Positions 36,578-48,100 of a stretch of 64,000 nucleotides of DNA are shown one piece after another. The stretch comes from Pycnopodia helianthoides. Lineage: Eukaryota > Echinodermata > Asteroidea > Forcipulatida > Asteriidae. Position 1 is the stretch's first letter. Each line of letters starts with the position of its first letter. The DNA is taken from positions 15,783,168 to 15,847,167 of the forward strand of contig CM063246.1 in NCBI GenBank assembly GCA_032158295.1. The letters run 5' to 3'. A program made the position numbers and the translations under genes. The notes under the pieces are model-generated. The model had not been told where the DNA came from. It was given only the letters and a program-made list of their open reading frames with translations, and ran no database searches.

Positions 36578-37671
36578 CGCTCGGGCCCGCCCGCGAATTT
36601 TTTTTTCCCAGCGCGGTAAAGGCCAAAATTTACATACCTCGCTCCAATTGGCTGGGGTCCGTAACTATAAGCTTCATGACATTATATCAAATAGCAGCTG
36701 CACAGAATCGCTCATCACACATCACTATTCGCAGGCCAGTTTGTTACACAGTCTAGCAGCAGAATGTACACGTCTCGAGTCGAAAAGTTAAAACAAACAG
36801 AAACAGTTTGAATATGCCTTGTCCAACACGACTTGAAAGGGATATACCGGCTGTCGTATTATTGTTAGTAGTATTATATAACTATAAATAGGGTCTGTGT
36901 TGTTATTATTATTACGGCAAATAATTAATTAGACACAAAAAAAGAAACAAAACACACGATGTAAATGAGAAAATAGCAATGTTTACACAAGTCCCTTGGA
37001 ACAATAAAAAAAATGAGGAGAGTCAGGATAAGAATAATCTTGAAAGATAAAGTTAGGATATGAATGGTTTCTTGAGGGAGGGGGGTAAGTCTAGATTTAG
37101 AAATGATGTCACAGAGAAAATATAAGATCAGTGACATATCATTTCCTAGAAAGTCGGATGAGGTAATGGTCAACAGGGGATTAATGGTCAGTACTGGGGG
37201 AGCTCGAGGTCATAGCCTAAGACTATGTGTGTGTAGTGTGTTTGCTGAGAAATGAGAGTGAGCCTTGAAATGACGGAATATGGGGCACGTGTTGACATGA
37301 TGTTATGATTATTGGGGGAATAGTGAATTTTGTAGGGAAATCAGCCTTATTAACATTCAATTTATTGGCTTCAGTTTTGGATCATAAACCAAGTAATCCG
37401 TATTCAAAGAAGGACGACAGTCATCTACAATGAGACGTTTACACTCACGTCCATGATCGCACTGAGTCTATTGTTTGATGCACTGCATGCACGTGCACGT
37501 TGTGTAACATGTACTGTGTACAATGTACATGTACATGTACATCGTACATAGGCGAACATGGAAGGGCTTTTCAACTTGAATAATTCAGCATCATCCAGCC
37601 AACGGGAAGCGAAAATGCAAATGGTGGCCTTTACCACGCTGGGGAAAAAATTCGCGGCCGGCCCGCGCCTG
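36578..37671. repeat. CpG-rich inverted repeat pair, about 48 bp each
   Basis: 36580-36627 (GGCCCGCCCGCGAATTTTTT then CCCAGCGCGGTAAAGGCC) is a close reverse complement of 37623-37671 (GGCCTTTACCACGCTGGGGA then AATTCGCGGCCGGCCCGCGC). They lie about 1 kb apart in an otherwise AT-rich region. They could be ends of one element or two inverted copies of a short repeat. Confidence 0.65.
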
Positions 37672-39129
37672 CTATCCCCTGCTGCATGGTGGGCGGGCCG
37701 CGTTTTTTTTTTTCACAGGACAGAGATAGCTACTCAACTAATGGTCGTGTTTTACCTAATTTCGCACTTCTGCACCACAAGCAAACGTGAGATCGAAGAG
37801 CGCACGTTTCGGAAGTACATATGTACACGTACATGTACAAACATGTACCTATTTATTGTGTACATTAATGCTGCATGCCTTGGCGTTTTACGCCGTGTTG
37901 GCTTTTTTTCAGCCACATTGCAGAATATAGTGAATCTGGGCTGAGTAAAGCTGGAAAATATCATAAATAAATAAAAGAATATTATGTGACGAAGCGCTGG
38001 GGAAAATGCGTTTGAATTCAACCGTAAAGGTAGAATCCACAGTAGGGTGACCATGGACATGTACAACACATAATTATTGGGAATGACTGAATTTTGCCAA
38101 AATGTCCTTACATGTAACCTTAGAAACTGTGGCACGCTTGACGCCGGGGATAGTGATATTTGAGTCACTGTCCACTTTCTTGCATTTCCTTGAGTCCCGA
38201 TCCTGACACTATTGATCATTGTATGTATAATAGCTAATAATTACTATTTAAAGTGAGCTCCCCCATCCCAGCTTTCAGTTTAAGTTCCTACAGTACTTAT
38301 TCAAGAGGCTATTTTTGTTATATAGGTTAAGGCCCACATGCCTATTGTCATATAACACTACCTTCATGAATAATGTAAGCAAGGGTTTTGACGTAACAGA
38401 TGTTCCACTTGGGTTTCCAGCCAGATGAATATTATTACTAGCCACCCTTCCCTTAAACAGTTTATAAAACCTTATTCTACCTCCAAGATAAAACCCATTT
38501 CACAGCCCTGTCAAATTCCTCTGTCCACGCAGACCACACATTCCATTTCCACGGTTCCCACAATGACCATCAATTACATACAGTAAATGACCAAACTAAT
38601 GATAACACGTTGCTCATAGCCTGCCTGTGTGATTACTCCTTATCAAACTTTTTCCACTGAGGCACAGCAAAGTGTGAAGAGTACGCCTGCGCGAAGACTG
38701 ATTCCGGTAGAAAACACGCCCATTATGCTAAGTGCCTCATTCTGCGTTCGCTTCGGGGCAGGGGAATTTGGGGAAGGGCCGGTGCGTTCTCTGCAGTACA
38801 GTAGCAGAACACCCGCACACTCTTTCAATGACATGCACATGTACATGTACATGATGTACATATCAAAGAACTGATGATGGTAGGCTGCAGTAAAAAGGAG
38901 GTTTAATTTGTTATTTATGTGATGACAGAACATTACTGGAATATTCTGGAGGGTCTTAAATGGGAAAAAAATTGATGTTGCGATAGAACACTGGTCCTTG
39001 CTCCACCAGGTGTTAGCCTTGCTGGCAAATCTAGAAAGAAAGAAAGATGGGCTCCAAAATCAAATTTAGTTTTGTAATGCACTCATTTTCCACTATCAGT
39101 GGAGTCCTCATGAAAATGGGAGACAACCA

Positions 39130-39243
39130 CAAGTCTTTATTTGATACTCTTTCAGAGCGAATCTTGACAAGTCTTTATTTGATTCTCTTTCAGAGCGAAT
39201 CTTGACAAGTCTTTATTTGATTCTCTTTCAGAGCGAATCTTGA
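39130..39243. repeat. 38-bp tandem repeat, three units
   Basis: Three adjacent units starting CAAGTCTTTATTTGATACTC and ending GAGCGAATCTTGA, with one A/T difference between the first and the later units. No coding context. Confidence 0.9.
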
Positions 39244-39323
39244 CTGAAAAATTAATTGGATGCAGCAACAAATAGGTCTTCACATTCCAAAGAGGAATTT
39301 TTGCTTAAGTCACAAGGTCAAAT

Positions 39324-39377
39324 CATGGAGGTATTTCTACCTCCAAGGTCAAACCATGGAGGTATCCTACCTCCATG
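39324..39377. repeat. Two adjacent CATGGAGGTA hairpins
   Basis: CATGGAGGTATTTCTACCTCCA followed after a short spacer by CATGGAGGTATCCTACCTCCATG; each is a near-perfect stem with a 2-4 base loop. Same family as 517-565 and 35881-35942. A further half-copy lies at 39827-39842. Confidence 0.8.
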
Positions 39378-40329
39378 GTCAAACTCAGTGCCTTTTTATT
39401 GCATATCACAAAAATTCAGGAATAAACTTTTAAAATTCCTGCACACTACAAAAATGTCACATAGGCCTACCCAATTTAATTGAAATGTGATGTCATTTGA
39501 TGTTTTGGGATGTTGACAAAACTTGCAGTGGAACGATATCAAATACAATGCCATTTACACCGTTTTAATGTGAGATTGGAAAATTGTTTTTGTTTCCACT
39601 TTCATAATCATAAGAACTTTATGTAATGGAAAACAGTGCATCACAAAACTGAACTCGACCTTGTAGCCCCCTCTTTAAGTTAACTTGAAAAACTGATAAA
39701 GAGGCACGTACATGTACACTCTATAGGCTCGATGTATTTAGTTACTTTAATCATGCTTTAATTGTAGTTGTAGGTTTTTTTTAACAAAATAAACATATAG
39801 ATAGAAATTACATGTAGTTGTAGCATGGAGCATGGAGGTAGTAATTTTGGAGCTAACTAGCCGCTGAATGTAAAATTCATTTGGTCCCTGGGTTTGTTGA
39901 TTATGTGACCTAGTTCAAATGGAGGAAGAAATAGTACAGTGGATTAGCAGCTTATGCCAAGGACTTGGAATGTGGGTCAGCTTTAGTAATTGGGAGTTAT
40001 GTAACTTTTAGGAGCCATGTGGCTAGTGTATTTCAGGACCCAATCACTGGGCTACAGATTCCAGCCTGTCTTATGCTACTACCATGCAGTACATCGACCC
40101 GTTTACACGAGACCCAGAAAGGTGGATCAGACCCGGATCTGATCCAGAAATAAAACGCAAAAAAGCAGGATCAGAGCATGCATTGAGGAATGGCAAAATG
40201 TATCTCGCATAATACCTGTGTGACAACAATCCACAGAGTAAGAAATGGACTGGATACAGCAATGTGGTTCATAAACTCATTGACTCCTCTTTCTTCTTTC
40301 TATCCTATTTCACTCCGACCACTGCAAGA

Positions 40330-40760
40330 GGAAAGCCTCTTCGCCAAATCTCCATTTCACTCTATCCTGAGCTGTCTCTTGCCAGGTATTGCCCCTATAT
40401 GTACATGTACTTATTTCATCTCTCCATCTTCTGTTTTGTCTCCTTCCTTTTTCCTGTCCGGTTTCTTGGAGTCCAATTGGTTATTTTGCGTGCCCACCTG
40501 TTATCAATATCATACTTCCTTGCTAGGTGACCTGCCCATCTCCATTTCTTTGATTTAATGGTCTTAATAATATACTGCACCCTTGATTTCTTAGGTCCTC
40601 ATTTGTCACCCTATCATTATTCTTTTCATAACCCTCTCCAACACTCTTAGTTTATTCTCAAGATGTTTGGTGGTAGTCCATGTTTCAGCACCATATGATA
40701 GGACAGGATACACTTATCAAATACCTTTCTTTTCAGGGATGATAAAGCAAGTTAGTGTAA
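40330..40760 (-). pseudogene. Decayed LINE reverse transcriptase C-terminal fragment
   Basis: Read on the minus strand, from about 40760 down, broken frames give KVFDKCILS, then YGAETWTTTKHLENKLRVLE, RVMKRIMIG, and further on KSKKWRWAGHLAR-like and DNRWARKITNWTPRN. This is the characteristic tail after the reverse transcriptase domain of non-LTR retrotransposons (the endonuclease-reverse transcriptase type common in invertebrates). Stops and frame changes interrupt it, and the catalytic part is absent. Confidence 0.7.
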
Positions 40761-43700
40761 CAACAGTAAATTTTACGTTCATTTTATGTATCATATGTGC
40801 ACTCGAGACCTGCAGGGTATTATGAGTAACCCATTTTACATGCACAAAGCATGTAACATCAGTACATAAACCCTTGCCATACTTGAACATGATTGGCTGA
40901 AATCAGGCCCTATGGCCAAGAATTTTTTTTGTTTTTTTAAATGGCTGCCGTGCATGTCTAATTGTCTCCTACATTGTATCTTATTTAAAATCAAAGTAGC
41001 TGCCACGCCCATTGATATTAATGTAGATTTTTTATCCATTCCTACTCTCGTTATCACTTCACATATTATTGGATATTATTGACAACTGCATAAGAAAGCA
41101 CTCAACAAATGTCAACATAAATTGCCTTATCAAGTGTTTTGAGAAAATGTTATAACAGGATTTGTCTTCATTCAGCTATTTAAAAATATATTTTCAATAT
41201 CATGTCCCCCTTCTGTTTCTCTCATAAAGCTGACAGCTAGTGGGAACAAAAAACACTAATTTCACTTCTTTATAACAATTGTCAGAGTCTTTTGTGCTTT
41301 TACAGTTTAACTGCAAGTATAGGCTGTTACATTATTTCTATGTAACACTGACCTCTTACGGTGGTTTTTGAAAGCAGAAATATGTAGGTACAAAAGAGTC
41401 GGAATCATCAATAAATGCATCGGAATCTTTGTAAGGTTACCTTTGTTTATTTTATTTATGCTACACTACACCTATAAGTGAAAACAAATATGCATGAAAA
41501 AAAACCTTTCAGGCAGTGTGTACTTGTTATTCAGTTCTTTTCACTGGATGTAAATCTGACAGTCACTCAAAGAGTAATTAAAACATGAGTGGTCTGGTTT
41601 TATTCAAGCAAAGAATATTCATTCTTTGACTGCAATGGGAAATCAGTTCTTATTCAGATACAATTGCTCTTATTTTATTGTTCAAAGACCATCTGCTGCC
41701 GGAATTAATTTTATCATAATAATTAGCATTTATAATGATTAGAACTGCCTTACAATTATTTTAATTTCATCAACTTCTTGTGAAGTACAGGGTTACACAT
41801 AAATTGCTACATTAATAGTAACTCATAATAGTATCATAAATGTAAAGGTTGCATAAATGAAAATTGTGTTACACCATGTACATCAAGCATTTTCGATTAA
41901 TACCTACATATACCAAACCATACAAGGAACAAAAATTCAGTGGAAAAACATAAAATCTTATCAAATCCTGAAATGTAAATGTGAAATATGGAAGCACTTT
42001 GCAATGACAATAAAATCATATTGCTGAACTGTAGGTTTTAACATACATTTAATGTGTACAGAGCTAGTTCAGCAAATTCATTAGACAAACCACCATCACA
42101 ATAATCATTATATCCTATAAAAACATTGATCATGCAGTATAATAGGGCACATGATGTAGCCATGCATAAAATGGATAAACCAAAGAGAATCCGTGTCTTG
42201 AAATGGAGAATGGTATTTTTGACATAAGTAAAACAACAAACTATTACGAAACACATCATTTCCAACTCCAGACCTAGCGCATAATCAACCAAATACAGGT
42301 TTTGTAAATAGGTTTCATAAGCAAACAATAGGTTATTGTAGGTTTACCAAATACCTAAATAAAGGTGTTTATAGGTCATTTCCTCATGTACATGTATTTG
42401 TTGCATGTAATGTATTAGCTTTTGGTAAATGCCAACATCTCTGTGCCCTAAAACTGCCTGTCTTAGGCCATCCGAGATAAAATACTCATAACGGGATGTC
42501 ATTGTCTGTTTTGACAATTAAAGATCCCCTCAAAACTACTGTGGAGTTCAATAAGTGTAAAGGTAAGTCCATTGAGCCTGCAATTTGAAGATTTGAAGAG
42601 TATAATTCTCTGTGGTGCTATCTTAGCACAATGAAGTCATGAGACAGGAAACCCATTAGTAGGATGTGAAGACTTAATACTCTGTGGTGCAATGAATTGT
42701 AAATGCTCTTGGGACATGTTTTTAACCAAAACATTTTGGCTGCTTTAAATCAAAGTTCACAGACACTGGCTTTCATCCATTATTTGTGATGCAAATTATG
42801 CAATTTTGTGGAGGACATCTTAAATCAAATGAACTGGATTCAGGAATTCCCTTTTATTTACTTTTGTTCTACTTCAGAGAGTCATTAACCCTATTATACA
42901 CATCAATGTAATACGTAAATATCTTCCAATGATATTTTGTTGCTTTTTCATAATCTTGTTCCATATACCAGGCCATCATTGGTACCAGTACACTCCAATA
43001 TGTGTGCATAGTACTCTCTGATCTGGTTTTTATATCAAAAGCACTCGAACATGTTAAAGCTACATATAAAGATATCATACATACAGGTCTGCAATAACTC
43101 AACCTGCACATCAATCTCTAGTAATGCTAACTTATACATTATATACATAATCATTATTCCGGCATGTACAATTTAGAATTTAAAAAAAAAATCACGTAAT
43201 AAACCTGGGAACCCAATAAATTCTTCCTACAGTTATAAGATAAAAGAGTTAGAATTAAAGAGTCATAACTGCTGACTCAGCCAAGTTTTTATATGCATGA
43301 GCGAGTAAACAAACAGGAAAATATTGTGAATATGCTCTTAAATGTTTCATTTTCTATATAAATAATTTTATATTTACAGAGGAGGGGGAAATGTTCACAT
43401 GAACTTCATATTTTCATTAGTTCAAGTTTATACATTCACAGAAGTTAATGTTCACTACCGGTTAGTGCCTCATCAATTGTGCTATAAATTATACAATCAA
43501 AACTAACTTTAAAACTATGTATCTTACAGCATATCAAATGCTGTCTGCATTCAACTTGATGTAAACTTACAGTCACAAATTTAAATCTTGTAAATTTAAA
43601 TCTATAGTTAAACTATACTCTCAATCAAAGTATCTGACAAAAACAACACATTTGATTCTTCCAAGATTAGGGCAGATCCTTAGATACAAATTGTGCTCAC

Positions 43701-44692
43701 AAAACACTATCCATTGGCAGAGAATTTAGAAATGCTTTTTTTCCTAAAAAATGCTCTTATAATAGTACATGTGTACATGCACATCCATTCAACGCTGCAT
43801 TGTTTCTATTCTTTTCATGACAAGGAACAGACTACATCAGTAAATCATGGTTCTCGCCATTTATGCACAGCCAAGAAATAATAATTTCTTCTAATGCAAC
43901 ATATTAATAGTTCTTGCTCTTAGATATTTACTGCATTATTTCCATCCAGTACAGACATACATGTATACGTTTTGCGTATGGTTATGCTGACATGCTGACA
44001 TGTTTTGAAAAAGTGCATTAAATGTAAACATCACACTATTCCCCAAAATGTTATCTGCATGGTATGTTGTAAATGCAACACTGCAATAATGTCATCTAAG
44101 GTTTTTCTAAAAGGAAAACAATATCAACAATAACAAACAAATAGTTCAGTGCTTTAGCCAAGGATGACATTAATACAAGGCAAAATAAAAGGCAAGTTTT
44201 TTAAACCTGTATAATCCTTTCTTTTGTTTACAAACATTGGACACCATTATGTATTGGTAGGGCCTTTGGTAACACAAAATATGAAAATGGCTGGGACAAA
44301 TTTGCCCTTTTAGAACAACATTTTAAATTCTTTTTTTTCATGGAGAATATGCTTACTTTTTGTTTTGGGCTGCACAACTGATTTATCATCGACATGGCTA
44401 ATTTGGTAGCATTATTGTATTCAATGATCAATTGTTGTACTTTTACCTATAGTTCTTCAAACCAATGTTGGTAAAACTCACGGTTGTGACATTGCAAAAG
44501 AAAGATCTATTGTAGCTACTCTACTGTTACTGTGATTACATGTATGCTAAATCTCATTAAATAACTGAAGGAAAACTAATGTTTGCTACAAAGACTACAC
44601 CAGTAACCAGATAACAAAATTACACCTACTATAAGAAAGGTTACACTATGAAATATTTGCAATCGGCATAAAACCTTTTAAGATTGTTTCTT

Positions 44693-44698
44693 TTTATT
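44693..44698 (-). terminator. FA2H: Candidate polyadenylation signal of FA2H
   Basis: TTTATT on the + strand is AATAAA in the direction of FA2H, about 500 bases after its stop codon. An ATTAAA variant lies at 44743-44748. Not supported by transcript data. Confidence 0.35.
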
Positions 44699-45193
44699 CT
44701 CATGCGTAAATAATAAGAATGAAGTGAATTGTTTCAAAGGACTTTAATGTATTTGATATAGCAAAACTTAGTACAAAATAATTATATCAGAACAGTGATT
44801 TACATTGCAAGAGTGTTTGAAATCCAAATGTTTCATTACGTTTCACAAGTTCTATTAACTGTTTATATGGTCACAATTACTCACTCACTCACCTCAGACA
44901 GAGACAACTCCAAGGTAGTGAATGCACATGTAGTTATACCCTCAACCTGATCAACTTGTGGATAAGATTATAATTATAAATTCAACCTCAAGATGTTAGT
45001 TTTGTTTTACCTTTCACAGCTTTATGTACATACCTAAGGCCTTTTTTTCTTTTACAGCTTTTACAGATGTAAAGAAAGTCATTCATAAAAACTTGAAAGA
45101 GAAAGAAAAAGAAATTATACAAATGTAATCATAAAAGCATTGTAAAGTGATGAGAAAGTCAGCTTGACGTTGATTCAAGGTCAGATGAGGTCA

Positions 45194-48100
45194 TCAGTCC
45201 GTCTTGGGATCGGGTATTAAGGTACCAAACACAACATCCCAAAGCTTGCTGGAAATCCCAAATCCTGAAAGTGAAAAAATAATAGCAATCATAATCATTA
45301 AATCCAATCAGATATCTTACATGTATTAGAGAAAACAGCTGCCATACTCAAAGAAGGCTTACATGTATTGCCGCGGTAAAATGACCATGGCCTAATTATG
45401 CGTTGTATACAATATAAGCACAAAATATACACATACATTAGAATAAATTGCTGAACCACACCCCATGGTTACACAGCTTACACAGAAAATCCTTGTAAAC
45501 AGAAAGTGTTTTATAATTTTGGTAATTTACATATGTTAATTGAATGCAAGTCAGCCTTTCAGGTTGTGATATTCTTTTGAATAAACCAATATAATAATGG
45601 AAATGATAACAATTGTTTAAGAGCATGCTGGCTTTGCTTGACAAACAAGGCTGGGGTTCTATTCAACTGTGATATTACAACAGGTCAGAGTATCTGAAAC
45701 ATCATAAAATTGTAACAAAACATATCAAACAAAAGGAAAACAATCTCTCAAGACATGTTTGGTTTGGTAAAACCAGACGATTTGTCATTTTTTTTCTTTA
45801 AATCTTTCTATTTTATACCAATTATGCTCGACTTTATTATTGGCTAGGTTTAGTTCACATAACATTGATAAAAAATAGTAAAAAAATGATAATTTTAGTT
45901 TAACAAATTATTTCGTCTGAAATGCCCCCGTTGAATATAAATCAATAAAAACATTTGAATCTGAGAAACAAATTATGCATGAATTATTTCTCAGATTTCT
46001 GAAGGTGTGTCCATTGGTAAATGCTGCAGCCAGAGATGCGGCTGGTACCCGCTGTCACCTCGCTAAATGAGGATGGATTCTTCATTGGTGTGAAAATACT
46101 GTGACAGCTTTTTGCTGTTTTCTCAACAAGTAGACACTGTATTCAGCTGAAACTTTCACATCGTGTCAATGTGAAAAATGATATTCTCCATAACAAAAAT
46201 ATTCTGGAATATCTGAAAATTAGTCCAGTCGGTGAGCATGGACAATTTTGAGAATACCCGGCCGTAAATGGTTCAACTGGAAACTTGGCATACCAGCTAA
46301 CCAAAAAGTGAACAACATACACAACACTGGTCAAACTCTAGCTGATCTTGGGAAGCTACAGTCCCTGCCAAAATGCTTGTGCCACCTGACAATAAACAGC
46401 CCCTCCCTCGTCCCCCAATCACCCACTAAATTTTTTATCATTTTAGATTGATTTGTTTAGGATTCTTTTTGCATTTTAGATTGGATTAATAGCTTTGATT
46501 AATCCTGGCTATTTTATAATAAGTTTGTCTTGTTATCTTATTCCAATAGTTGTTCTTGCCTTTCTGCTACTGTTGTTCCATTACATCATAAATAACGGAA
46601 CAGTAACAAATATTAGTTTCTTGTATTGTTGCGGGTCAGTTGAAATCTTGGCTAAATAATTAATATTTATTATAACCCTCTTGCTGTCTGACCATTCAAT
46701 ACCATTCACTGTGGTTTTGAATGATAGATAAACTATGCCAGCCTGCAATATGATACCATGAGGGAATGCATGTCCACAGTACACAGTTAGTTCTGTGCAC
46801 ATTTGTGCCACCCTACAAAACCTTGGCAGTCGAATGGTTTCAAATGGTTGGTCAACTCACTGGAAAATGTTGCCAAGAGTCACTGAGAGTAGGAGGGATA
46901 ATAGAAATCATAATAAAAGTAATCACCCCAGCTGCAGCGCAGACCACACAATGAGAGTCAACAATGATTGGGGTCAGGAGAGAAGATGGGGTTCATTGAG
47001 TTATGACCAGGATTGAAGTCAGGAAAACCCTGATGTTACATAGTACCTACCTTTGTCTTGGATCTCATAGTGATGTCTCACATGGTATGTTTTCAGTTCC
47101 TGAAAGTAGGAACCTGGTGCTGGAGTACCATGATGAAGGTAGTAATGTGTCAGATCATAGCATATATAACCAAGGACTGTACCTGCCATAAGGGCGTATG
47201 CCACAGGTACAGGCAAGATAGCAGTCAGGACAAAGTAGTACATGGTTATAAAGACTGCTGATGCTAGTGGAGGAAATACGAGACGACCTGGATCAAAAGG
47301 CACCTATCACAAAATTAAAGGTATGATTAGTAAAAGTGCCTAAACCTGTACTTAAAAAATGTGAAGTCAATAAATACCAGCATCATGGAAAACATTCTGC
47401 AGATGTGTCCCTGCATAAAGCATACATAGAGATGAACTAGCTGTAATGATACAGATCTTACATTATGTCCTACATGTACATCAGATGTTGATTGTGGACT
47501 TGGAACTGTTCATTAAATTTGCAATGTGCACACAAGTGGAGAAAAAAAGTAGATTGACTCAAACAGAAATGTCCAAATATCAAATTCAAATCCAAAAGAA
47601 CCATAATAGTCATTTTATTGTGATTTAAAAACATATGCAGGCCTCAGGTCAATATAAAGTTTAATTTTTAAACATTTATTTTGCTACATGATTGGCTTTG
47701 GAAGCAACCTTGAAGACTCTGGAGGAGAGTTGCAATGCCCCGGATGCTGTTAGGCTACAAACAAGCTTTAGATTCAGAAAAGGAAGGAAATCCTATAAAG
47801 AATTGAATAGTGTCAATTCTATCCTCACAATTCAAACCATCAATCCAAGTCATCTAAAAAGGATGCCAAAGTCAATGTTCATATTAAAGGCAGGATATAC
47901 TTTTGGTAATTGTCAAAAACTAGTATTATATGCATAAAATAACAAACCTGTGAAATTTTGGGCTCAAATGGTCATCCATGTTGCAGGAAAATAATGAAAG
48001 AAAAAACACCCTTGTTGCATAGAATTGTGTGCTTTCAACAGAGGGAGTCGTTTCTAACAACGTTTTATACTATCAGAAACTCTCAGGTGCTACTTTTACC

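Larger units (their letters stand above)
36481..45193. other. Intergenic region between the Mextli-like gene and FA2H
   Basis: No exon with recognisable homology is seen. Contains the CpG-rich inverted repeats, TACATGTA clusters (37500-37560, 37820-37850, 38830-38860), a 38-bp triplet repeat, CATGGAG hairpins, a decayed LINE, and AT-rich DNA 41-45 kb that probably includes the FA2H 3' UTR. Small open frames, such as minus 42328-42038 with hydrophobic segments, lack supporting splice context or known motifs. Confidence 0.55.

Noticed and set aside
37752..38219. 155-codon minus-strand frame, overlapping a 128-codon + frame (37558-37944)
   Set aside because: No recognisable motif or splice context, and it overlaps repeat arms and TACATGTA clusters; probably chance.
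42038..42328. 96-codon minus frame with membrane-like segments
   Set aside because: No conserved motif and no splice support; AT-rich DNA often yields hydrophobic frames.
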